Shown: positions 38,701-50,700 of the stretch, one piece after another
How the letters are laid out: every line of letters begins with the position of its first letter
How positions within the stretch are numbered: the stretch's first letter is position 1
Assembly (NCBI GenBank): GCA_037783545.1
Contig: JBBELK010000024.1
Location: forward strand, 1,798,001-1,862,000
Direction: 5' to 3'
Source: Henricia sp. BOLD:AAB3569
Lineage: Eukaryota; Echinodermata; Asteroidea; Spinulosida; Echinasteridae
Length of the DNA: 64,000 nt
Program-made: the position numbers and the translations under genes
The notes under the pieces: model-generated
The model's database searches: none
What the model was told of the DNA's origin: nothing
Seen by the model: only the letters and a program-made list of their open reading frames with translations

Positions 38701-41700
38701 ACAGAAGCACCAGGGTCGCATGTGGCGCATCCTTCCTGTGCATAGCTTCGGCTATCTACATGATCAACTGAAGGAGTGTTGCAAGGGCAACGGAAATTAT
38801 TTTACCACAAGTTGCCGAAAGAATTGAGTAGTTGATCATGGGCTTCAGAGTTTGTTAGACTGGAGAATATAAATTATAGGGACAGGTAAAGGGCGCTACA
38901 TCTTGATCTGGCAATGTACTTTATATTTACATTTGGATATACCGGTATTCAACACGCACGGCCGGGTTACAAATGTCAATGCAAAATATGCGGACTTACT
39001 AAAAGAAATTATAATAATAACCACGTGACCGGGCAGAATTCTGCCCGGTAATGACTGCCCTTTACCGATCCCTATATTTTTGCAATAAGCGAACCAATCT
39101 ATAGAGATCAGAAACAAATCTACAGAGTTTGTGTACAAAACATCAGACTGGCTGGAAAATGTTTTCTAAGAAATTTTTCATTTTACTAAACAAAACTGTT
39201 TGTTTTTCTATTAAATCTTACTGATGCTTGATAAGTCATTTAATAAAAATAATAAATATCAACTTCTCAATTCTTACCCAGCTGACAAAAGTTGATTGTT
39301 GAACAAGATTTTTTTTCAGTATCCTTGAGCATGTCAATCATTGCATTGAATATTAACTGCTTTTTGTTATTTCTAAGTAATATGGCTAAAGAAAATTTGT
39401 GACATACCTGTAGTTTTTATCATAAAATGAGATAAAATGTATAAACTTATTAAATCTCATTCAGAGACCTTGTATTTTAGTTCTTTTTACCTCAATCTTT
39501 TGATTGTTAGATCCTTTTTATTATTATACACAGGGGATGGATTGTGTCATTGTAGCCTAGATTTTAAGTCTTGGATTGCATATGCATAGTTCCAAGATTG
39601 CCCAGTTAATCCCGCCCCTTAGATATTGTTGCTATGTGCTCACAAGCCATCGCACAAAAATGGCGACACAACGTACAAAGCAACGGAACTCGGCATGGAA
39701 AGCACAGATTCATTGGAGAAAACTCAAAGGTATCTATGTTTTAGGGTCTACAGTTACCGTAGCACACACCGAGCGAAGGGCTAGTAATGCAGGGATGACA
39801 TATATTTCATAAAAATGCGCTTTCCTACCTTTGAACAGCGAATCGCCCGACATTGAAACAAAAATTCACCCGGTCACTGGCGCATACAACATACAAACTG
39901 TATGGGCAGAACATCGCGGATTGTTTGTGATGATTGCATCACTTTGACCTATGTGGGCGCCGTCTGCTAGCTCTGTTGTGATTGGTCGGCGGGTTCGGCT
40001 TGATTGACAGGTCGGAACTATGCATTTAACACTATATGATGTAACTTTATTTTTTGTAATTGGTGATATGGGATCCCAGACTTAAAATCAAGTCTACAAT
40101 GACGCCATCCACTCTCCATCGTTTGATATCTGGGAAATTTTACACCAAACACCGCCCTCACCCCCCTGCAACAGTCACAACCATACTGTTGTTTGTATCA
40201 GAACAATCGCTATATTCTTCAGACTGTCTCATACAAACACTTTGGTGTATTACGCAGCGAACAAGTCTTGCAGTGGACAAGTCGGAATGAAATAGAAAAT
40301 GGGGCCTTTGATGGAACTAATTGTTGACTTATGCACACTATCAATTGTTCCCCCCCCCCCCCCCCCTCGCGCTGCCTTACACCCTAGGTGGAGGTTTGGT
40401 CACGTTTGTCGTGCCCCAGGATGGGGATTTTGACCCATTAGAATACAAATTTCTGTGCATCTGTATACATACAAAACGCACATGTTTTGCACCTGGGGGG
40501 TGGAAATTTGTCACCTAAATGTTTCCCCAGGGGATTTTGTCACGCGAAAAATGACAATCCCCACCTCTAAGGTGGGGTAGCCCAGGGGGAAGCCAGAGGG
40601 GAGAGGGGGAGGGGGAGCGGTGGTTGACAATTGATAGGTGCATTACATAATTTAACTAAGTTGCATCATGTACCTGTACCTGTACATGTAAGTTTTAATT
40701 ATTGTTAATTTGCATGTGGGGTCTATCCTTAAAACGTGGGCGCCACAGCTGAATCAACCAGCTTGTAGTATTGTGTGCATGGTGTTACATGTAGTATACA
40801 GGCCTAATTGCTGATACAAACACGTATGAATTTACACAAATGTATGTCCTAGTCATTTTGGACACTGACTAGGACACTATGTCCTAGTCACTTCGCCTTT
40901 GAGAAAGACTCTGCTAGAGTCGGAACGTGAGGCCACTAATTTTACAACGTGAATTTACACAAAACTTGTTTGTTTAAAAATTGTGTGGTACGTATTTACA
41001 GTTACATACATGTATGCATGTAGGCCTAAATGCACATCATGTACAGACCTAGAACTTTCAATAAGGAAAAAGGAAAAAAATACATTAGTCACATGCCCAA
41101 TGGTCCAAACAGCCTGCCCTGGGAGCGCTCGTATAGTATTGATTAATCAACCTACACATGTAGTAGACCGCCAGCCAATCGGCTGGCTCACGCTGGCAGT
41201 GAGCCAGCCGGCTAGTAAGGCTTCAGCGATTCACAGCTCTCCTGTCAAGATTCATGTCCATATTTGGACATGCAATAAATAGGCAAATATTCGACCCTGG
41301 GTTGTCCTGACAACAGGGTCATATGCTAATGCCATTTCCAGTCCACTGTGGCTTATTATATCTGGCTAGTTGTGTTGACTGGTGTCTGTGGTGTGGGAAT
41401 CAGTCACACTGGGTATTCGTAAGGAGACATGTGTATTTGTATTGCTGTTGCCTACCTACATCAGTACATGTTTATTTTTCAGTTCAAAATACATGTGTTC
41501 AGTTAAATGAGCTCTGGCTATTTATGATAAGAACTGACCCCACATTTGCTTTAAAATTGTTGGAGCGCTTTTGGGTAGTTTAGGTACACAATTAATAAGT
41601 TAAAAACAAAAATGTGACTTGAGTTTCAAAAAATTACCACCCGGAATAAAAGTATTGAAAGTTAGCAATCATTTACTGAAATTAGAGGAGGTTTTCAGTA

Positions 41701-44700
41701 ATTTTAGAAAAAAAAGTATAATTTCGTCACATTTACGATTTGTCAGACAATTAACAGCATGTCTGAATCTGGCTTTGCTTCGCTCATCAGTAAGCATGTC
41801 AGAAAACCTGACCATAAAATACTGGCACTGCTTTCTTTATTCTTATGATCCGTAAACACAAAAGTATCAAATGTTGTTGTTTTAACGTTATGATACATGT
41901 ACATGGTGTAGGTGTATTACATGTACATGTACATAGGCTACCGGTATCGTACATCATTAAGATCCATCACTTTCTGGAATTTTTGGCAAAAACCTATCCT
42001 GTGGTGTCCAGTGTTAAGTTTACTGTACAGACCTAAATGTAAGAAAAGTGCACTTTTTGGGGGTCTAGCATTGTATAGTCCAAATTCCAGGGTTTTAGAC
42101 TATTATCTAGGTACATGTACCTTTGATGACTCACCAACGATTTCAGTTGCTATCAAAGGTTCCCATCAGTCACACAATAGGAGCGGCTCTTTGAGTGGGG
42201 ACCCTAAAAAAACATCCTTTGTGGATGCTTCCATTGAAAAATACCCACTAGTGATTTAGCTGGGTGAGTGTTAGGAATGCATTTTTTTGTAATAATGGCA
42301 AATTTGATCTACTGATTCTACAACCTGCTGAGGATTTTTTTCTAGGGGGTAGGGCAGTAGCATACAGTACATGGCCAGTTTTAATATGGCACCTCACTCA
42401 GTTAAAAAAAAATTAAGGTTGCCTTTTAAAAGTTTTGTCATCCTGCTAAAATTTGAGCTGTGTAGTCAGCAACTTCACTGGAGTGTTGTCAAGTGATAGA
42501 AATATGAGACACCGCTCAAGTGTTACAAATTTACTCTCAACTAATAAAAATGTGAGAACACTGTCCATAAGTCATGATTGGATTGTACTTAATTACCAAA
42601 ATCATAAGCAATATTTGTGGTTGAATCTCTGTACATGTAGGGCCTACATACTTGCAACTTTTCACCATATTAATTAGCTGACTCCAAAATCATTGATTTG
42701 ACACATGGCTATACATTGTACAAGTATATCATCTACATGTATACGCTGCACGCTCGGGTAATTTTTCATTAAGATGAGCTGAAGCATGCTGGACTCAACT
42801 AAATTGACCTGGTCAGTTTTATTGGATAAAATTAAAAGCATGAAAGTACATGTAGTCGAGTAGGCTAACCACCTGACCCAGAAAGGAGTCCACAGAAAAA
42901 ATTCCCCAGAAAATCACAAAATTGTGGTCTGGATAGGGTTTTACGTTGCCAGGCAACGTAGGGTTTACGTTGCCAGGCAACGTAGGGTTTACGTTGCCTA
43001 GCAGAGATGTTCAGCACATTGGTCATAGAAAGCATTTAAAGATTTGTGTGGAACCATGGAGCTACATGTATAAAAAGGAGCAACCACAAACTATATTTTC
43101 TCAAGGTATAGCACCAGGCCCTAAGCTGCAGGCACAATAGTTTATGGGGATTTAGCACAGAGAAAGCAATTCCCAGTCATTGAACCGTGAAGTAGTTAGG
43201 TAGCATACTAGTGTATTGTGACCCTGGTTTTTCACACTTGTATTGATCTGTCTTGTAGACCTACATGTGTTATGTACCAGAAAGAAAAGTGGAACAAAAA
43301 CTGTCTCAAAACAGAAAGTACTATGTCACCCCTGGTTAGCCCTCAATATAGAACTTGTCTGTGTTGTAATCCCAGGGCACCTTGGATCTTTCTCATAATC
43401 TGTGCGCAACCCCAACAGTTGTTTCCTTCCTCCATGGTATTATCAAACAAAAAGTCATTCACCTGCCAGTCCCTATTATGACATAATTTGGTATCAAGGC
43501 CTTTGGAGGCCAACGAGGTCATTGATTTACATCACTGAACCTTAATCCCCTGTAAGAATTTGAAATCTTTATGAATGGTGTAATGACCCACTCCAGTTTG
43601 GCACAAGGATGTGGGCTTACCTACATGTATTCATGACAAAAATGTGAAATAAATATTTGTTGATGCATCTTGCTAAATTTAATGTGTCATAATCATGAGA
43701 TGAGAGAAAAATCACACTGTCCTATTTTGGTCCTCCTCGGGATTCGAACCTGAGACCTCTGGCAAACTGGACAGATCCTCTGACATTTTAGCTGTGAGGC
43801 ACAGTAGTCATGTTTGTGTGTCTGTTTCTGTCTCTGATATGTTTGGTTCTGAAAACTATAGGTGTGCAATATAAAGGTGTAATGTTTATTGTTTTACCGG
43901 GTACATGTGTTTGAGGGCCCCTTTAAAGTCGGCTTTTTAGCTGTAAGGGTCACCCTCTTGAAATAAAGTTTTAACACAACTAAAAAATTGAAAGGCATTG
44001 CTGGCTTGTGACTTTTTATTTTAGGTGCATCTTGTCATTTTATGATAAATTAAGAATAGTTGCATTTTGCATTTACCCAACTTGCTTGAAACAACAAATA
44101 AGTGTCTTAAGAAGTAACAAATGAGGCTTGTACAATGTTGGCCTACTTGACAAGTGCAGTTGAGTGATGAGCACTCTCATTTATTATTCTCCAGAATTTT
44201 TCTGATCAATTTCTTGTGGTCGTTATTAATTTTGATAATGACATATAATCTATCAACATTAAAGTTTGTTAGAAATTTAAAAAAAAAGGTCAGAAGAGAA
44301 ATATTCAGCAGGATTCATAGTCTGTTCAAGGACAAAATAAAGGAAGTGGTTAGCAGCCAAGCCCTAGAAAGCAGGAACTGTTTGGGTTTGATTAAAAAAT
44401 TCTATCTGCTTGTTTCCTGGTTTTGCATATCATGTCCTTCATTTCATGCATATGTAGGTTACTGTATACTTGCTCTCGCATGCGGCCAGCATTACATGAA
44501 TCTAAGCAATGCGAAATCATTTATATCGTATGCAAGATTGCCATTGGCTAGTACAACATGTAGGCATTTATGTTGTAAATTTGACAACTAAAAAGTGCAT
44601 CATTTTCTAAATGTTGTTGAAGTGGGTGAAGGGGAAAAGATTAGGATTGAAGTCATAACCAACTGCTGTCCATCAAACAAAGTACATGGCACCAGACAAA

Positions 44701-47700
44701 TTAATCACACTTTGTTTCATTGTCTGGGTAAAATCTGTTGGTAATAAAGCCAGTGCTTTAGGAATAGACATAATGTCCTAACACCTCTACACAGGATAGC
44801 TTCTGAATTTCTTAATCAGTTTTTCATTTCTTCGTCTGCGCCGCATGCTTCCATTCAAACCTGAGGGCTGCCAGTTCTGTATAACAGTATTAAATTGAAG
44901 ATGGAAACATGCATGCTTGAGGCAGCGTTCCATTCTACACAAGATTACGTGGAGCGGTGTCCTTGTTTAATCCCACATGTGGGCCCTGCAGGATTTTCCT
45001 GATTGGATCAAATGGATTATTCAAGTTTCAGGTACTGCGCTGTGTGTCAAAGGGCACACAGATAGTGTATTGTAATGTATTTTGTAAGTTTTGTGTAAAG
45101 AGCCCGGGGTCTCGAAAGCATTTGATCTGGCACTCACAAATCAGTGGAAATGTGTGCCATTCTAAACTCCTAAAAAAGCCAAACATGGTACATGAAGGTA
45201 CATGTGTAGGCATTATGGTTATTGCATTTGACAAAAAAATTTTTTAAAAGAAAGTGAGCATGCAATTTATGTCATGGAAAGTTTACCAAAGATCTCATGA
45301 CAAAGACCTGATAACAAGGCACCAGACTAAAATTGACCCCAGAATTCAGCGATAAATTTGATCCGTATATGTATGCAACCCATTAAAATTGTTTTCCAGT
45401 CTTTGTAAAACTTGCTTCGGTGGAAATGTTTGCGTAGTTTGCTTTCTTCAAGTTGTGCTTCAAATCCATTGTTCTCTCCAAGATCCAGATTACTAGTAAT
45501 CCTCACTAAAGAAACAGACATGTATCATGAATGCCCCTTTAAACTGAGAGCTGTCCTGATCTCCCAAATGGCCAATAGGGTAATACACATGCAGCACCCC
45601 ATTCCCAAGTACAGTGTCACCGAGTGTCATTTGAGCCCCTTGGGAAGAATTTAGTTTGTCTGAAATGGGGTCATTGGCTTTTTAATAGATGTCAACAAGA
45701 AGGCATTGTCTGGGGGCTTTCGATTGCTTGAAATGCTGTTTGAAGGGTGATAAATTAGTCCTATGGCCCCAGTCCAAATTTGTATTCTGAACCAGCTACA
45801 GCAGAGAACTTAAAATGAAAAGCAAAATGTGAAGATATTCCGCTTCACCATTTGTCCGATGCGTATCTTTAAGCTTCTTTGGCCTGAAGTCCAATGGTTA
45901 TTACCATACCTCATACCTCATACATATTCATGCTCTAATTAGTTGTTAAACGTGAAATAGTACGTGTAAGTTGGCCTCTAAAGGAAATTTCAGGTTGCCT
46001 CCGAGCTCCGACAATTACTAAAGGCAGCCCAAGGATTTTGCCATCAGTGAAACTGGTTTCGCCAACTGCTGTTAAATTTGAAATACGATTGATAACATAA
46101 TTTGCAGTGTGAGTGGATTTGCATTTTGCATCCATATGATACCATGATTTTTAAGGTGACGCAGGTGGCTACTTAATGAAAATAAATTGAGAATTGATTC
46201 ATCAGTCAGATGCAGATAAGGATATTGTAGATGTCCTAACAAGATCATGCAAACACCAAAATTATTCACATAGGAAGTTTGAAGCCTATTTTCTTGGTTG
46301 ATTTGATAAGCCTACAAGAAGGCAATGTGTACATTCTGTATGAATCATCCTGTTCGTCATTATGACTATTTTTACATGGATTGTATTTGTTTGGGGAAAT
46401 GTTTGTCACCAATTCTTGTGCAGAATTTACCCATGAAATATATTCATCTTTCAGCCAGTGAGTCATTTCTCCTTGGTAAAAATTTCCATACATGCAGACG
46501 GGCATGCATGTACATGTAAACATGTCATACACTACAAATGCTATTTTATCCCCTTGATCCTCAACTGCCTCTTGATGTGATCTCTACCTGCCCCAAGGCT
46601 GTCAGAGAAAACAAGCTGACTTAGATTGCCCAGACTTGCTCATGAATAACCCTTAGCAACCAAGTTGATACTGCTTCAAATATAAAGCGAATGATCAGTT
46701 ACCGGTATTCTTTAAAATGCTTTGTTTGCTGAAATGCTTGTTTTGATGGGAACACGTCTAATGGCTTTGTAAGTTTGTCATTTTGAATAGCACTGTGTTT
46801 TTGAATGATGATCATTTTCTCGTGGATACAGTCTGTGTGCGTGCGACGATACTCAGAAATCTAATTATAATGTCAAGTGGCATTTTAAAAAGCAGCGGAT
46901 GCATGCATCTTGAGACATTTAATAATGTATTCAATTCATTGCCAATGACTTCACAGTGACTCAGTTTCAAAATGCCAAAAACAATTCTCATGCAGTAACA
47001 ATATTCACTGCCTTATTGGATGACTAATTTATTCCATACAATGCACTGGCTGGATTGCAAAATGCAATGAATCGGAACAGGTCAAGGTAAATAATTACTA
47101 AAGGCCTTCATGATGTAGGCCTGTACAGTGTGAATGTTAATGTTGTGTATTGAGTCAGCTATATCATGTGTTAATTTAATGATACATGCTGTTAAAAATG
47201 AACCTGGTAATTTTATCCTCCATTCCACTTGACACTATTGCAGCATGCATTAAAATATGCAGGCCATGTGTAGGCCTAATTGATCACGTTCAAATGACGT
47301 CGCTTCCTACAAATTGTCACGTGCATCACGAGCTTGAGCGTATTTTTTTGTGACGCGCATCAGCTGCGCCGTATTTTGAACAAATTTTGAGCAACACGCG
47401 CGCGTGTTTTGAACATTTTCCAGGGTGTGCGTGCGCGTACTTGATGGCGTTTAGTACGCAGTAGCATTTTTCCTACGAAGATGGCGTCTGTGAGAGTAGT
47501 CAATATGCATTATTTTTTCAATGGAAAAATTTCAATAATGACATGACCAAAATTGAAACTGTCTTTCAAAGAAAAAAATGACCAAATATTTTTGTAAGGA
47601 AATTAAACATTGTCATTGGCAATGGTTGTGTCAATTTAAAAACAAACACTCGTTCCCTGTTAATTAACAGCTGCCACGATGTAAAACTTGTACAGGCCGA

Positions 47701-50700
47701 GAATGGCCACAGAAACTTTCCGCTCAGCCACAGTAATTTTACAGGGCTGTATTTTAGTCCAGTGGGAACAGTTTCACCTTGTAAAAACAACATGAGCCTG
47801 AAGTAAATAATGGGCTTGGACAGGGGAAGTTTACAGCAGGGTCGCAGTAACTTTCCCCATGAGCACTGAAAACAAGTGGAAAATGGGAACGCACAGAAAT
47901 ATTACACCGAGGAATGGTCCTGCAACATGTGCAAAGTCATGGTAACTTCCTGCAAGGTTGGGGTTTTTTTGGGGGGAGGGGGGCGGGGGAAGAAAGTCCA
48001 ATGGGAACACGCCTTTAGTATTTATTTCTCACTGAGTCCCAAACAAGGTTTCTTTTGCTTGTGGTCTTAAGCAATTTGAGGTCACAATCCCATCTGAACT
48101 GTTTTCCTTGGAATTAGTACATTATCACACTTTTCTCCTGGACCAGAAATTCCTGTGGTTTCCAAATTTACTACAGATCATTGACCAGATCAGGATACAA
48201 ACCCCACTGTTATTAACCACATCAACTGCTGTAAGGGGGAAGTCCAAGTACTTGTGTCAACGTGTGTTTTATGGGGATTTACATGTAGGCCTACCACTAC
48301 CAGCAAGGGTTGTTAGCATGCACATGGAATGTTACCTATAGATACCGGTAGCAGTCTCTTTTATTGGGTTAAACAGAAAGCTTGGTGCCCAGAGGTGGAT
48401 AAAACAAAACGAAAGTAAAACAGCGTACCGGTAATGTGTATTGGGTACATTCTTTGAATAGTACTCTTGTGAGTGTTGCTCTCTTTATGCAAGTTATGCC
48501 GGATGTTTGCTGTGTAATCATTGCAGACCTGTGTATACATATCTACAGGTGCATTATTAGGATGTTTGTACAATTTTATCCCCTATGGTCTGTTTCAATG
48601 CAGCAACAAATGTGTAATGTGGGTTCAAACTTCTGACATTACCCTTGGTCACTGTATCCTTAAACCTGTATAGACTTGATATCAAGTTGGTACATGTAAC
48701 TAGACGGTTGGTTCGTAAACCGCGAGAGCGTAGCCACGACGCAAATGGACTGGAAACAAGTCTAGTCGACGTCCAGTTAGTATACATGTACGTGTTGAAA
48801 CCAAATACCGGGTACATGTATCTATAGGCCTATACTGTACATAAAAACGGTTATCGATCGTGCGTGGTAAAAAGGCGGCAGACGGACTAAAACACAACCG
48901 TATACCGACTTGATAACAATTGCTGCAGCAGAAAAAAAATTATCGAGCATTTTGACGTAGCGTTTCACAACACACTGAGCCTGTGACTTGACATCCCATT
49001 CAAAGGATGGGGCTCTTTAAACTCGGAAACTTTGTACAATTCCTTTATTTGCTATATCCGATCCAAACTCATCGATGTACTTCATGGATGAGTGGTCTCA
49101 CTTGTGTACCTGCCTCGAGACCTTGACTTCATTTAATTAGATCTGACCCCTCCTCCCTTGATTGATAACTTGACTGATCATTCAAGAAAAGACTCATTGT
49201 TCCATTACTACCAGGGCAAGGCATGACTGCACAGCATCAGCCCTTTGCATTAGGAATGCCAGCCAGGAATGTGTGGGGGAAGTGGTGTTTATTGTATGAA
49301 AGGTCCCACAGGAAAATGCCTGAACTCTCTTTATATTATTCAGGGTTTCTTTTTCAGTAACCCAAGGATTTTGTTCAGAGCTGCTTTTGAATTTCAAAAA
49401 CCTTGATTTCTGTATTGTTTCTGTACATGTATTTCCTGGAAATGTCCCATAGTTTTATTTTAAATTTTCCATGACTTTAGGCCTGTACGCATGGGTACTT
49501 TTCCATTTTTAATCCAGTGCGGACAGCCTAGCGGTTACTTTTCCTTGCCAACTTCTGCCCAGGAAAATTTACCAGGGAACTTTTTCCGAGACGATAAGTC
49601 TAATGCGGACACATTGAGTTAGTAAAAGCGCTCTGGAAGCATTCCTCCGGGCCTTGAAGGTCATACTGCGAAGGGACACTGCGCATGCTCTCCCACGGTC
49701 TTGGTGTCGAAAAAGTCCAAATGCGGACAGCAGTAAAGTTTTGCCATTTTTCATTTTACCATCGTCTCGGTAAAACCTCGCCAAAAACAAGTCCAATGCT
49801 GGCACGGCCTAACTGTTGCTGTGACCATAACTGGCCTACGAATACTTCTCTTTTGATATCCTAAATATTATTTGCCAAGGTAATATCCTTCAAAATACAA
49901 CACTGAAAAGCCAAATCATATGCTACAAAACAGCTGTCTCTGTTGCATAGCCTGCAGAAAGCATTTTATTATTTGGCCAGACTTTTATCGTAAATTTAAT
50001 TTCTTGACAATAACCTAGTTAGAAGAATGGTGTATACCTACATTCTTTGTTGCATATTGATTTTCATATTTAATATAAAGGTAATGCCCAGTGCTATAAA
50101 TAAATGGGTATAAATAAATGTTGCCGTAAATTTCAGATACTGTAGCTCCACCACCTCCAGTATAAACCCATAAATCCAAAGCACCTCTGAAAGTTTGTTG
50201 TGCCAATACAGGCTACAGGTATCTGGGTGTAAAGAAAATATTTTGACATTTGCAAGTATTCAGTAATAAATCTCACAAAAATAACCAGACCCAGAAAGGT
50301 TATGCTGCTATCAGGTGAACAAGCTGCAATTATGTATGTTTTAAAGATACTGTAGTTTCTGTCATGGATGATTAACAAGTTTACATGTTCAATGTACATG
50401 TACTAAACAGTTACATTTATACATATTATTTGCCAATAATTTGAGTGAGTCTATGGCTGAAAGCAGCCAATCAGCACCAGATATCTTGGGGCAAGTTCGT
50501 GTGATGACTGTAGGTACAGTAGTTACATGTATGATATCTAGATTGACTTGAGTCCCTCAAACAATGGATTTTACTAGTCGTTTGAGGGACTTTAGTGGAC
50601 TATACCGGTAGTTAACTTTGTTGCTTGAGTACATGCATGGTTGCACAATTTGTGCTGAAATTGTTGACTAATTAAATATCATAAGTTTCTCCACAAGATG

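Noticed and set aside
42936-43002. CRISPR-like repeat
   Set aside because: Direct 24-bp repeats without spacers, in an animal intron.
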